In this document: positions 11,160-26,100 of the stretch, in pieces
How the letters are laid out: each line of letters starts with the position of its first letter
Position numbering within the stretch: position 1 is the first letter of the stretch
Origin: Acanthococcus lagerstroemiae
Taxonomy: Eukaryota > Arthropoda > Insecta > Hemiptera > Eriococcidae
Assembly: GCA_031841125.1 (NCBI GenBank)
Contig: CM063106.1
Location: 8,928,001 to 8,992,000 of the forward strand
Direction of reading: 5' to 3'
Length of the DNA: 64,000 nucleotides
Translations under genes and position numbers: made by a program
Notes under the pieces: model-generated
Told to the model about the DNA's origin: nothing
Databases searched by the model: none
The model's input: the letters and a program-made list of their open reading frames with translations, nothing else

Positions 11160-14100
11160 TTACGAATAAGATTCGGCCATTGCACAAATAATGGTTTTGA
11201 CGACGGCGGCGGCACTCATCGAAGCAAACGGTTGCCATTCGGAACGTTTGGTGCCGTCGCGATAGTCGGCGATACCTCGCACCACCGCGAAGCTCTCTCT
11301 GCAGCTTCCGATAACCGATTCGATGACCGAATCGAATTCGGAGTCGAATGCTAAGGCCGAACTATGCAACGCGAATGCCTGGCGCAGCTGTTCGTCTCTG
11401 GATACGGCTCGTCCCGATGCTATTGGTCCCAAATGGATTCGAGGAATGCCTTCCAGTCTGCAACAGATTAAGATGGTCAGATTACGATATTCTGAACTCA
11501 GGCCGATAAAATTGAATTTCTATATCGAGTAATTTGGCTTACTTATCGTGGCCTTCGGGCGGCACAGGATGGGCCACTTCGATAATGGCTCGTTCGCCGA
11601 TACACATGTACAGTTTATCAGACTCCATCGACGGGCGCGAGAAATCTTGACCGTTCTCAATTTTCAGCGATTTCTGGCCCTCGTCTAGGTGGCGTACCCA
11701 CGGGCTTTTCTCGGGGTCCTTTTCAGACTGCAATGCACAATGAAAAAATGAAAATGGTCGATTAGATCGGGTTAGGAAACCTCGAAACAGCGAAATCGGC
11801 AATTGGACTTCCGTAGAAAGCTCGCCATTTGAATTCTTACATATGAGATAATATAACTGTTGTACCTCGATTGTAAAAGCTTCCGTAAAACTATCAATTC
11901 TTTCTTTCACGTTACGAAGTTATTTTAGTTTTGAACATGCTAACTATATAATTATTAGCGTAAAGTTGCCGACTGGCGTACCTCGGATTTTAGTCTATTG
12001 GCAATCTGTTGCAATACAGGGTCGGTAGGGCAGTACTCTTTCGTCTCAAATTCGTATGTTCCGTTATCCGGATCATGTTTGGCGCTTTTACAGTAAGTAT
12101 ACACGTATCTACAAAACAGATCAAGAAATGAAAACATTAGAACCACGATCAATTCTCATTCTCAGCTTTGTTCCTAGTTTTCTCGGTAGAACTATCGGAC
12201 ATCCTTCTAGCGACAAATTACTTCACCACGCAGAGAATCGTGAAAGATTTCATTCGTAGAAACTCACCGAGTCCTTGAAAAGCCTCTAGAACATCGAAAC
12301 GAATTCACAATATCCAATAGCTAAGAAAACTCTTTTGAAGCCCAACGTCATCGTTTAATTTGCTTTCATACCGGCTCACTCCGGCATCGGCGAAGACAAC
12401 CTCGCAGATCAAGCCACCAAGGAAACCACAAAAATTTCTTATCTTCACAATCACATCAAAGGTTGATCTGATCTGAAAACTGAAGGTAATCCTTATCGCC
12501 AAATGGGAAGAGCAGTACCCCCTCCCATTTCCTGTCAAATTCCGATCAATGGAGAACTGAACATGTTCGTAATCAACCAAATTTCACATTCGTAGAAAGC
12601 AAACAGCGATTGGTAGATTTCATTTACTCTAGGGTGTGCCAATTCACAATTTCTTCCTTCTGTAGTCCAGAGCGCTTTCGGCTGCTATGCCATCTTGAGT
12701 GGAGTACCTTAACACTTTTCTCTTTGTCGTCCTGTATTTATAGTGGTTTGTAGAAACAAGCAATGACAAAACAGAAACACAGGACAGGAACAACAGCAAC
12801 GGAGTATACAGACTGGACTGCAAACACTGTGACATGACCTATATAAAAGAAACAAGCTGAAAATTCACAACCAGAATAAACGAACATGAAAGATCACAAA
12901 AGCTAAAGGATGACAAATCACTTTTTGGAAAACATTGCAACGACCAGGGACTCAACAATCACAAGTTGACAGAAAAATACAAAATCCTGTAGATAAAAAG
13001 CAATACAAGGAAAAGAAAATTAACCGTACAACTTGAGATAATAAAGGCAAAAACAAAACAAAACAACCTAATAAACACAACAACCAATTTCCAAAGCGAG
13101 AATCTATTCCAATTGATAACATAACACTCACTGATTGGACAGACTACACAACCACAGACGACCAATAGGAACACGCCAAATAGGTTTTACCATACAGTAC
13201 TATACACCACTATAAATACATGACGACAAAGAGAAAAGTGTTAGGATACTCCACTGAAGATGGCATAGCAGCCAAAAGCGCTCTGGACGACAGGAGGAAG
13301 AGATTGTGAATTGGCACGCCCTAAATATAGAACTTACCATGTTCACTCACACTCCAACATGGACACGAAGATTTCATATACATAGGCAACACATTTCTAA
13401 CTCACAGTCGTATTTTCCACAACCTACCCCAAAACTTACAGCAGTTCTGTCATACCGCTCTATTCGTCCATAACATCCTCATACTTAATCTGCTCTCTTT
13501 ACTTACAATATAACACTGTCCATTAATAAACTTTATTCCCACCCTACTTCAAATCCTTCAAGATTATATCTACACGCTTAACAGACATCCATTTCCTCGC
13601 TTCTACAGACTTTCTATCATCCATCTGAACTTAACGAACTCGTCATCACTGTGTCCCTAGCTTATGCAGCAATACGCGGCACGATCCACCACATACAATA
13701 AATAAATAAAAATAATTTTTAGTAGTTTCACTATCAAAGGCAGAATGCTTTTTAAAGAACAAACTGTGCCACTGATAGCATCGGATAGATCGGGCTAATG
13801 CTATTAGCAATAAGGCTGTAAATAAATAGAATAAACGAATCGAACATATCGAAATGAAGATTTTCTGAGTGAATCACTGAGCTTCAATTATCTCTATGAT
13901 CAAATTTAGGATACGGCTTTACATCAGAAAATCAACATTTCAAAATTCAAAACTGGCTACAATCACTGAATTCGAAAAATCGAATTAGATATCAAAATAG
14001 TGTTTTGAGTCATTGATTTTGCACATCTTATGAGATTTTTTATCCGGCCCCGATTTGATCCCAAAGTAAAAATTTTAAGCAAGTTGATAATGTACTTGAA

Positions 14101-17100
14101 ATTTGCGGCTTGAAACCCAATTATTTCAATAATCGGTTCGACTTTTCAAGCGAAGTTGAAGTCGCCCCTTCTGAAGCGCAAAGTACCAATTTTGGATGCT
14201 CGGATGGGGCACATCAGCAAGTTGATGGAATATTCGAAATCTGCGACTAGGCAACTTCCTAATACGGTATTTCGTTCGATTTTTGAAAGAATAAAATTTT
14301 AACCATTTCGCGGCTGAATATTTGGATTTTGGAACTTGAATCGGGAATGGGTCAAACGTCTGATGAAATATTCGAAATCAGTTTGTTAACTTTCGTTCTA
14401 TAGAATTTCCCAAACTTGTGAAATACCTATTAAAGGAACATTTTCATCCTAATGAGAAGAAAGGAGCGGATGAGAGTCAAACAGTCCATCAAAACTGAAA
14501 ACCAGAAAAGGGACTTTTTAACGTCTTTATTTTTCAATGTGGTTATTAATTTCCGCAAAACTATTATACACATAACTTAACAAAAGCAAAACTAAAGCGC
14601 TAGATAGGAGAGTACAATCGCCCTCCATTTTGAATCCAACCGCGCCCGTCGATGCCAATTGACTACGCGTTATGCTTCGCATAGTCGGATTCGGCATCCA
14701 CTGGCATGGTTGAATTCAAAATGGCGGATAATCGTATTTGCCCGAAGTATACAGAGCTCTAGCAGAACACAAAATCTAACTGTCCCGAGATTTGTTTAAT
14801 GAGGGGGAGGGGAGGAGAGGGTGTATTGGTTTTGAGAAAATGGGTACACTCACATCCTCCAGACATAATTTCAGAGGTCGTGTACATCAATGTCAGTCTA
14901 ATTTAGCAGATTTCAAATTGTGGATCGCATAAACCCCACAAGGAGAAAACACTAAAAAATATGAATAAAATACAACCAATAGAAATAGAAGAAATTAGTG
15001 AAAACGTGTACTTCTGCGCTTCTGCCCCACTGCTATCTGACTTTACGGGATATAATTTCAATTATGTTTAGAGTAAGGGCTGCCACCATGACACAATTTT
15101 TACATCAGATGCTATAACTTGGGTCCTAATGGTCGCATTTTGCTGATATTTTTCTTTAATCGATAGCTAGAAGGCCTGAGCAACATTTAGAAGTTTCAAG
15201 AAGACTCATTCATTGTGGTCCGAGAGGGCGAGGATAATGTAAATGGGTTATTCTTCGAAAATACTGATATTTCAGTCCATAGCAATTATCTCACAAGCTA
15301 TTAATGATACGGCCATTTTGCTTGTTTTTTTTTTTTTTTTTTTTTGAAAGATATGACACAGTTCAACTTTTTCAAGCTTCCAGAAGAAAATTTTATCCAC
15401 TTTTAATGGGTCAAAATTGGACTAAATATGCTCAAATGTCCGTCGGCATGGCTGTCTCTCGAACGATCTTCATTATTGTTATTTTTTTCTAAATTTTCGA
15501 GTTGTATTTCAGAACAAACTGACAACGTAGTGCTACTTTAAATGGATGAAGGAATCACAAGTAACATTGAAATCGCATCTTCACAGGTGGGAGTCAGTAT
15601 GGCCAGCTTTGAGAATTGTCCCTCGATTTTGTGTCCGTCGGCATGGCTCTTTTTCAACCAATCACAGAACAGGCGTTTCAATATTTTTGTGTCGCAATCA
15701 ATGGTGAAATTGTGTATTCTTATCAGAGCAATACGGTCCACATATCAAATCCCGGTTTTTTTGTAACAAGACTCGTGCATTCGCATATTATTGTCTAAAA
15801 TTAAGAGTTAAAAAAAAAAAGTGTCCTTCGGTATGGTCACCTTTATGACGCGAGAGACGTTCATCATCTCAAAATAATTACTTCTAATTAATGGGTTGGT
15901 ACGCTTTTATCAACTATCCATACAAGTTTTTGTTTTGGAATCTACTAATCGACGGCAGAATACTTTTTGTTCGCTATTGTCTTTCGGCATGGACTTTTCC
16001 ATGCGTCCTTTGGCATGGCATTCATCATTTTGATTGCTATGCCGAAATACAGAATCCTCTCACTGTCAGCCTAATCATACCAATTGTCTTAAGTGGTTTT
16101 ACCCTTTTAACCTTTATTCCCTTTATCACGTTGAGATTTTTATCCGTGAAAATTTACCAATTTTTCTGGGTTATTATGGTGATTTAACTCAACAGTTCGT
16201 AAACTCTGGTCAAGAGATGTTATAGGATAGGATCTTAAAAATTTACTCTCGGTTGTGAACAGCACCCTGATGGTGGATTTACACCAAAGTTATAAGCATG
16301 CTATTAACAAGCTATGCTATGAACATTCAAAATGTTAGAGATTGTGTTTACACCGAATACATTTAAAGCATTGCTGATAGCTGCTATTAGCAATGTTTTG
16401 GAAAATGGATTTGAATCCGATTCCGTATGTTATGAGCAAAGCATTTTACATCGGAGGATGTTAGTTAACAACCTGTTTTGCTACGCTTTGCTCAGAACAG
16501 CTGTTGCTATTGAAAACAATGAAGAAATAACAAAAACATTTAGTGTAAATCCATCATGATAAGCAACTTTGATATCACCTGTATATCGACAAATCGATGC
16601 TCGTTATCGATTATCAAGAAATTAGCCACATTTTAGGTAGGTAGCGCTAAAGTCGTAGAAGATAGCCAGGAGTGTGTCATCATGGTCGTATGTCATGGTA
16701 GCAGCCCATACCTTAGCTTTGTCGAGCGATTAATCGTCAAACGTTCTCACATGCTCAGGGTTTGTGGAATCGACTTTCAGAAAAGTTTTTTGAAATCGTG
16801 TTTCATGACGTGAATATTAGGGGCTAGTCGTACAATAGAGAGTTAACTATCATAGTTAACTCGCTGTTTCGACCAATTAACTCGCCAAATTCGGTGAGTT
16901 AACTTCGAGTTAACGATAACTCACGATTGTACAACTAGTACTAAAGTACATGCAGGTACAAATATACATCATTATTAAAATGCCTTCTTTGTTCTTATTT
17001 AAAATATTAATTGTTTTCACTGATTAACCTTCAGAAAATTGTTGCGACATCGTGTTACATGAAGCAAATTATAACGTAAATACGGTACACGTAAATATCA

Positions 17101-20100
17101 TTACAAAAACTGACTTCTTCGTTCCTGTTTGCATCACTGATTTGGCCGAGGTGAATCATGAAATTTGGAGCCTTCGAAAAGTGGGTTGCGGCTTCAAAAA
17201 GGTTGAGAATGACTCGCCTAATTCTAGACCGTTTCAATTTATAAGTTCTCGAAGGTGATTCTCTGTTTATAGCTTTTTTCGATGAACGAAATTACTATGG
17301 TAGTAATGTTTGGTGGAGCATGTGGCGATCCACGTATACCAAAGTGGCTCCCCAGACAGCGCACCCCTGGTCCTGGAAACTACACTTTCAAGTATCGCGT
17401 CGGTGACCTAAGGTGGTGTTTTGGTTCGTGTTGGCAACGCAGGATGGTGGTTGAAGAACCACTGATTTATAAATCATCAATCATCCAGTCACCCTTTTCT
17501 GACAATAAACGATGTAAAATCACTTATTCTAATTCCAAATACCTTTTTTCGTCAGTAGTGTGCGAGACAACAACGTCACCGAGTCGTACGTGTTTCTTGT
17601 AATCAGTGTAATGCGGGACTCCTCCACCCACGCCGACTAAGATCACATAATCCACTTTCTGGAAGGTTCCTACACATAGAACATTACTATTTTAGTACAC
17701 TGTATATGAATCTATGATACTAAGGAAGTACGGGCATATCTGAAATAACAATCGAAAATCACGCAACAGTATACATCATTTCAACCATGCACCGTTAAAT
17801 AGGGTATTTTGGAACAGCCGGGTAACTTAGAACGCACTAGCAGACATACGAGCGAGCCAACTAACTTGCACACTTCAGCTAATTCCTCAAGCTCTCTTCT
17901 CACTTATGAGTCTCCGGATTTATAAATACTGTGCTAGCCTTTTAGCGCATTCCAAGTTACACGGCTGTTCCAAGCAGTTGACGGTACATTTTTTTTTGAC
18001 CAGCCGAAATACAGCAGACTTCTTAACAGACACGCTACAAAGATGCCGGTATTCACAAAACGTATCAGAAAACATAATGGTTTCGAAGGACAATACTGAA
18101 AGATCTCAAACTCTTTCTTACCCAGTAGTCTAGTGGTGGTATTTCCAGCGGCTATCATGGCTTCTCTGGTATGGCCAACGGTTGGTAATTTCGTACACAC
18201 CACTCGATGAACGCCGATATTTCCCAAAGTATAAACATTTGATTCACCTGGAATTGTAAAAGTGTCTTCAACAAACTGGTATACAGATTCGTTATCGTCA
18301 TGCACACAGCTACTCCATTCGCAAGTTTCTTACACCAACGTCTACATATCCGTTATTACCAACGACGTTACTCACAGCGTCACATCTTTGCATTCAAACT
18401 TCCGATAGAGCATTGATTTCAGTTTTTAACCCTGTCACGCTTACGGCGCAGTTTGTAAGTTCAGAACGAAAATCTAAGTAGTCTAAAGATCTTGGTCACT
18501 TCATATCATTTCACGCTCAAGAAATCGACTGAAATGATATGGAGAGCATGTGAAAAGAAGATTAAGATTTCGCAAAAGTGTCCCCAATTTTCGTACAGGC
18601 TGTAATTCTGGAATGCACAAACTGAAATACCAACACTAACGTCCCCAAAAATAGTTTCAAATCGAATTCAAGATGTTCGCTGGGAAGTAAAATAATTATC
18701 AGACTAAGCCATCACACCGCACAGAAATAACTGCTATAAAATAAAACAGATAATTCATGACACAAAACTACTTACAAAAGTCAGCAGTCAGCACATTATA
18801 AAAGTACACATTTACTCAACAGATAACAACGCAGGACCAAAATAATCATGATCGGGGGGAATGGATCTTATCTGATAGTTAAACCTCGATCAAGATTACA
18901 GAAAACGGTGAGTTTTGTTTGTTTAAAATCATGGAAACTGGAAATAGCAATTTTATAATCCGAGCGGAAGTACTGGGCTGTTAATAGAATCAAGGCGGTA
19001 CAAAAAGCCAGCCACCGAACCTCTACGAGTACAAGGGAGCCTACCGGTATAACAAGAAGTGTCAAAATGTTTCTACACAATTCAGAAACATTTTGACAAG
19101 TAACAGTCAGCCATACATCACTTCATAATTATTACGTGTGAACTAAAGATAAACTGAGACTATATTTTTAGAACCCGAATCAGGATACCGACTCAACAAA
19201 TTAGTACACATACGAAACCCGAAAACTAACAAATGCAACTAAAAAAGCACATCCAGCATGACAATATAACAGACGAAAACAAACAAAAGGAAAAAAATTA
19301 GACATCACGAATCTACTGACACGGCACATGGCAAGAACAAGGGGACAAGTAAGCCAACACTTGAGAGTAGTAATCCTTACCAAACCGCGTAGTAAAAATA
19401 GTTTTCTCGGTTATACGCCCGCTATCGGACTCGTGATTTGAGCAATTATCGCTATCACCTGAGGAATAGGAAGAATTAAGTCGGATGAAAGTTCTTTTGT
19501 TAACAGGCGACGGAACTGAGGTGATAGGAGGATTCCCGAAGGTGAGAGAGGAGCAGTCCCTCTCAAACACTTTTGAAGTCAGTGTTCAAGACGTGATGAA
19601 AATGTCGTAAACACGACCTTCATTTCATGAGATTAAATAAAAATGTTCCCCTTCAGAAAAAGAAAAGAGTTCCGCCACCTATGCTGTTGTTTGATTGTTC
19701 ATTGCGGCCAAGGGCTGAAACTATCTATAATTCTCAAGCGGGCCGAAACTACGACTCTTAAGTCGGAACATCCACTCACCTACGGTCGTGTATCGTACGT
19801 ATGTTTCTTTGTTCTCAATCAGCGCATCAACTGCAACTTTTTCGCAGTATTGAGCTGTGATTATGGCGATAGTAGGTTGCTTATCGCCAACAATGATCGG
19901 CATCTGCTTAACAACCTGAAAACAAAACAGAGTTATTGAACACGTTATTCTGAACACAGATTAACCTGTCAGAGTATAATAGCGAATTATTTGACAGGGT
20001 ACGTAGAGCTATTAAACAGGTCTATCAGAAATAATGAAATCCACTATAATACTGAGAAACTTTGCAGACGCTTTCCTCCAAAAATACGCTACACCATGGC

Positions 20101-23100
20101 AAGAACAGTACTAGTAAATTCTGTACTCGATCTGGTTTACGATCATCAGTTTTCCCTTCTTTCAAAACAGTTTATCTCTTGAACACTTATAATGGTATAT
20201 AGATACAAATTGTAAGGAGCTTCATTGGGGATAGCCCTCAATGATAATAAGAACCATTACTGCATTGAAAAATGAAGCGGCATGTTTTCCTGAATTGCAA
20301 TAAGCAGGGATGTTCCCATAGGGGGGCTACCGGGGCTCAGCCCCGTCTCAAGAACTTTTAGGAAAATCGAGGAAGGGCTCAGCCCCTCCTCGAGAAATTA
20401 CCTAAAATAAACAAAATTCAGTCTTGTAAAATAAAAAATTCATCAAGATACTAGTCGATGATTAGACTTTGAAAAGTGTAATGCAAAAAAGTCCGACTTC
20501 AGCGTTACTATTGGTCCCTGTTGTAATTTTATAGTGTTGTTAATTGTTGCATAACATTTTTTTGCTGTTACATTTTTACGTCTCCTTAACCTACCACACT
20601 GATAGTGATAAAAATACTCAGGATTTAAAAAAAATATATTTACTAAATAAACCTTTGTACCCACTGTAACGTCTGTAATTATTTTAAATTTTAATCCATT
20701 TTGTTGAAAATAAATTTTTTGGTACTTTTTATAAATTTATTGCGGTTTTATTGCAAATTTATAAACGATGACCTATTTTGAAGCGAATATGACCTTTGCT
20801 GAGATGTTTTTTTTTAATGAGGGAAATTATTCATAATTTAGAGCCCCCCCCCCTCAAAAAAATTCATGGGGACATCACTGGCAATAAGTGTATTTTGGAA
20901 GCACTGTATGAAACAACTGGAACACCAAAATGTCAGTTGACTCGAAAATATGGATAAAATGAAAGACGTATCATATTTGAAACCACCTTTAGATTGATCA
21001 ATTTTGAAAATAAATTTGAATTTACATACAAGTTATTAATTTTAAATATTAAAAATGATTTTTCAAATGAACCTTGAATTGATATGTAAATTATAAGAAA
21101 TATTCTTTAAATTTCCAACACATTTTAAATTATTGAATAAATTAAATAATTTTTGTACGAAATTTTAATTATTCTATTATTCTAACTGCTTATTTTTCAA
21201 ATTTCTTACACATTTTATTTATTTATTTTTATTTTTAAACTTAATACTGTCCAGTTTTTTCAAATCTCGAAAATTTAATTTTCAAAAATTTATTTCCCTT
21301 AAATCTTGAACAAATTTTTTGCTAAATAAACACCCTTTGTAAATTTTAAATTACAATAAAATTCTAATTATAGCAAATCTTTTTTCCTCTCCGAAATTTT
21401 CACAGCTTTTTATTTTTATTTCAAAGTTTAAACCTCCAAGTTTTTTCATGTCTTAGCCAGTCGTAGTTTTGCAGTAAATTTCCTCACAGTTTTGGATTAC
21501 ATTAATTTTACATCAACCGTATCAGTATGAGGTAACGTGAGTTCAAATACTCGTATTATTGTTTTAGTGTCGATCTGAGAACCATTCCCAGGGATCGATC
21601 TTAAACCTGAGACATCTTGGGAGATAAACTACAGCGATTGCTTCTTGAAAGGCCACGAGATTAGTGGAAAAAAAATTCAAATTATTCGACTACAAAATAT
21701 GAATTAAATTTTTCCAACAGAAAAATTACTAGAAACATTCTTAGACCGTCATGCAGAGGAAAAATTTTTACCCCCCCCCCCCCATCAACTGATGTAAAAT
21801 TTTCAAAATTGACGAGTTAAGAAGAAAGCGTCTTCTCTTCTTCTTCACCTATTTTGTCGAGAACTCCAACTTCAACCCCATTTCTTCTGGAAAAAACACT
21901 AGTTTAATAGCTGAATATTTACGGGGGAAGGTCCTGCATTATCCTTTCGTCAAGTCCTTGGTGATCTTCAACCTTTATATCATCAAGATGAAGATCACTG
22001 GGCCTTGCGACACTTTAGCTTCTGCAAGTGACCTTGAACAAAGAAACCTAAGTTAAAAAAGTTACACTGGCGCTCAAAATCGAGGTGCAGCAGCTGATAT
22101 CGAGAATATTTAAAATCAGAGATGGACAAGATCCTAAATGTGATCTAAGATCATAATCTGCAGATAATTTAAAAAATTGAAAAAGGACAGGTTTAGATCA
22201 AAAGATTATTTAAAAAAAAAGAAGCAAGTAGATCAAGAAAGATTACAATTTTGCGATCTTTAGATAACGATTTTTTTCACTTTTTGCGATTTCTTCAACT
22301 GAGATAATTTTAGAACTGAAAGAAATATCCCGAGCATTCAGATCATTCTTAATGATCTTTTAGTTATCTTAGACCATGATCTTTCTCATTTCACGACCAT
22401 ATCATGTTATCGCCCGTCTGGTTGGCCGAGTGGTTGGTGCACTGGTCTCGGAATCCGGAGGTCCCGTGTTCGAGCCCACGTAGCAACTCGCTACATTTCG
22501 ACCTACCTAGGCCGGGTTTTCGGCAAGCAGAGAAGAGGGCTAAAACAGCACAAACAGCCTCCCTGACTTCTCTGAGGTAATGCTCGAAAGGTCGGATTCC
22601 AGGGCTCAGGCTGAGACTAAAATTAGAGAGGGTGTCCATTCTTGTTCGGATTTTCCAGGTTTTCCAGACCCTTTAAATACAAATTACATATGCAAAGGAG
22701 GGGGGGGGGGGCAAATTTCTTCGAACATCGTGAGCGGCGAATATCGTCAGTCACTCCACAAACTTTTCATCTTAACCGTGTGCTTATGAAGCTGTGGCAG
22801 AGAAAGTGTAAAAATAAAATGATAGAAATAAAAACGCGCTCTATGGGGTGCAGCGTGGGGCGATGTCAATTAACAACTTCATAGATTTTCTTTTGTGTGA
22901 CTTAATACCGACCGTGAAGAGGGCGGGGGGTGAAAGAATAAAATTCGAAAATTGGTTTATATGTGTAGGTTTTCGAGGTCGCTGCATTCGATTTTAGGGG
23001 TAGTTTTTGGATCCTGTCCCTCCTGGTGCGACCCGTAGGCAGTAAGAGCGTAGGACAAACAACGGTTGACTCGAAATTCACCCTTTCTAATTAAAGCTAC

Positions 23101-26100
23101 CGAATAGGGTAAAAATACAACCTTATTCATTCAAGGTGTTGTTAATAGAAAATAACGCCGTGAAAATTCCTCAACTGAAAAAGCACAGGAGCTTAAATTT
23201 GGCCCAGTTTAAAAATCGGAAGCGATATTTGAAATCAGCGACACAAAATCACCCTGATTTCGATACTTCGTTCAATTTTTCGCCGGAGAAGCTGAATTCG
23301 TATATTACGACAGTGCTGTGGAAGGGGTCGGATAAAAATATCTGAGGCGATATTCGAAATCAGCGACTCAGAGCTTGGTTGGCTATCCTGTCCAAAAAAT
23401 TGACTTTAGAATCTCGTAAAGAATTTGGAACTTGAGGAAAACTAGAGTAACCGGAATTAGCTCCTCTCTCGTGGAGCCTGAATGATTTAGGAAAGGGAAA
23501 ATAACTATAAAAATGAATTCTGGAACCTAGGTGAAAAAGCTTCAGCATATCTAACGACAAATGCTATGGAAGTAAAAGGTGGTGAGGATCTGGAGAGTTA
23601 TGGCATCAGGGGAGGCGGAAGGGACTTCAATTTAAGAGTATCGACAGATACAATATAAGGTCATACATTTGAAAACAGTGGACTCTTCCGTAACGCGATA
23701 ATAATTTATTATTATGCGGTCTTTAGATTTTTTTTTCAGATTTTGTGGATTAATTACTCTTTCCCCAGAATCTCGGAAGTCCCTTTCGTTCACCCTGATC
23801 TACATTTACAAAGGAGACGGAAGCCGAAGGAAAACCCGATGGTAGGATGTTCCAGAAGATGAATTCATTGGTTTTCAAATTTTCGTTTCATTACGACTTC
23901 CTAGAAAAATTTTTTATATTGGGGAGAGGAGCTAGACTGAACATTTTTTCATTTTCGCGTCTTTTCCCGCCAATTTTCAGATTCTCGCGAACAGGATGAG
24001 ATGAAAACACGAAAAACAAAACAGCTGATATTGGGAGAAGTGTATTGGGATTGGTTCGCGTTTCGTCATATTTTTCGTGAAATGGTTCGTGAAAAGTCAC
24101 GAAATACGTTAAGTGTATAGCCACCTTAATAGAAAGATGTAGATGCGAAACGAATACCATGAAAACGATTTCATCACACCAACACACTCTGTACTACTGC
24201 GATAGGGGAGGGGGTTGTATTACCCACGTCCTTTTCCTGTGAAAGAAAAAATATGAGAAAATTGCCTGAGCGAAGGGAAGAAACATTTTTTTAATAAGAA
24301 ATAGGGTAAATCTGTTTGAAATACTATAAAATTTCGCAGTCGATTTTTTTTACAAAATTCCCTGATTTTTCCAGACGGACAAAATTCCCTGATTTTTCCA
24401 GACGGACAAAATTCCCAGACTTTTTCAGGTTTTCCAGAGAATGGACACTCTGTTAGAAAAGAGATTCCTACTTGAGATCGTTTTCCCAGTGATTTTAATT
24501 TAGCTATCACAGTCCTGTGCTAAAACAAACGTAAGTTGAAATTTGAACTCATGCAGCCCCTTCCACTGGCATGTCAGGTGACAATCACAATGACCGTTTT
24601 TGAGTATACGAGGTGATGGTGACAAGTGGCACTATTGTAGGTAATTCTATTGTAAGGAAACGAAACCTGCTTTCGAAAGTTTTCGAGGCAGGCAACGGTA
24701 AAAGTTTTAACGTGCTTAGCAGAAGTCATCATTCTGTGAAGTTTTCATTCATAATTCTTTAAACATAAAATGAAAACATCAACCGTCAAGTACCTGAACA
24801 TCGATATCGTCGTGTGTGACTCGCGTAAATGCTCCGTGATCCAACGGCTTAATCAATCCTTTATTCTGCAAAACGTTCAAATAATTTTTGATTGTTTCTT
24901 CTTCCCAGCTATAGCGTCTGTTCGGAGCAGAAAACAATTATTTTCTCACAACAATGATTTAAAATGGGGGAAAAAAAAAAAAGTATTAAGAACTTGGACA
25001 TGGCGGAGGAAGGGCCACATTGGGTACAATCTTTACGGAAAATAAAAATTGTGGAGAGTTGGGGATATTTATTCAACCCGGCTATGCTGATACTATATAT
25101 AAACTTATGCACTGATTCAACCGCCGCGGAGGTAATGAAATTCTTCAACAATATTTTTATGCACGTTCAGTGGTTTGAAAAATTTATGCGCACGGATTAT
25201 ACAAATTTTTTTACGAATTAACTCGTAAATATCGAAAAATAAAGCAATTGGATTTAAATTCGCTACTTCGATTTTCAACGATGAAATCGAATTTTGAGTA
25301 ATTAAGTGAACACTACTACAGCTGCTAGTAATCCCAACAATGTACTCAATTCATCGGTGAATGAGCGATTCAAAACAGGAATCATGTATCAACTCGAAGA
25401 AGATTTGAGAATTCAAGTAAGCACTTTCTATTTTGTCATCTGGGAGAAATTTTTGCTCGATCTAAAGCCGCCAATCGGTGAAAATTGACTTGCTGAATTT
25501 TAGAAACTTCGCGGCTCGGGCCGTGAACAAATAAAGGAGATGAAGAAGAATTGAAAGAGAACAGTGAAAAAGTGGGCTTAAAAATGAATATGTCGAAAAC
25601 AAAATATACTCGTATGTCTAACAATTCCGTCAAGGACAACGAACAAGAGCTGTACATTAAGGGGGGAGCGAATCGAGAGGGTAGAGGAGTACCAATACCT
25701 GGGACAAATACTAGCCTTCGAGTCCAGGCAAGAGAAAGAATTAAGGGAGAGAAAACGAAAAGCGTGGGGCAAGAATATAGGAACAAAAAAGTATCGCTGA
25801 ACACAAAAATCAAAATATCGGACATATGTACCCTCCCACAGCTATCCTATGGGGCGCAATTATGGGCCCTAACAAAACCCCAAACAACAGGTATGTAAAA
25901 AACACAAAGATCGATGGAGAGAAGACTATTGGGGATAAAACTGAAAGACAAGGTCAGAAATAAGAGTTAAGGGAGGTGACTGAATGCCAGGACATAGGGG
26001 CAAGAGCAAACCAAATCAAATTCAAATACGCAGGACATAATATAGCAAGAACAGACCCAGGGAAATAGAATTATAGAACCCCCCAACAACTACACTAGAA

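Larger units (their letters stand above)
12630..13323 (+). mobile_element. Truncated Penelope-like element with inverted terminal repeats
   Basis: The central part (12801-13133, plus strand) encodes a GIY-YIG endonuclease end: GVYRLDCKHCDMTYIKETS, then KFTTRINEHERSQKL, FGKHCNDQGL, and LTVQLEIIKAKTKQNNLIN with FQSENLFQLI, the usual C-terminus of Penelope-like retroelements. Two in-frame stops (about 12858 TGA and 12990 TAG) kill it, and the reverse transcriptase is missing. It is flanked by about 115-bp copies of one sequence in inverted orientation (12630-12748 and 13208-13323), as in Penelope pseudo-LTRs. It lies in the intron between exons 12108 and 17543 of the host gene... or rather just upstream of the exon at 11982-12108. 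Confidence 0.7.

Noticed and set aside
17282..17602. 106-codon open frame on the plus strand
   Set aside because: No domain and no splice logic, and it overlaps an exon of the minus-strand phosphorylase gene. Its middle ends in GGTGGTTGAAGAACCACTG, which looks like a hAT-type end, so it is repeat-derived.
22411..22480. A functional tRNA-Ser/Leu gene
   Set aside because: A and B boxes are present, but there is no proper acceptor stem and the sequence continues into a SINE body that recurs at 36456-36671.
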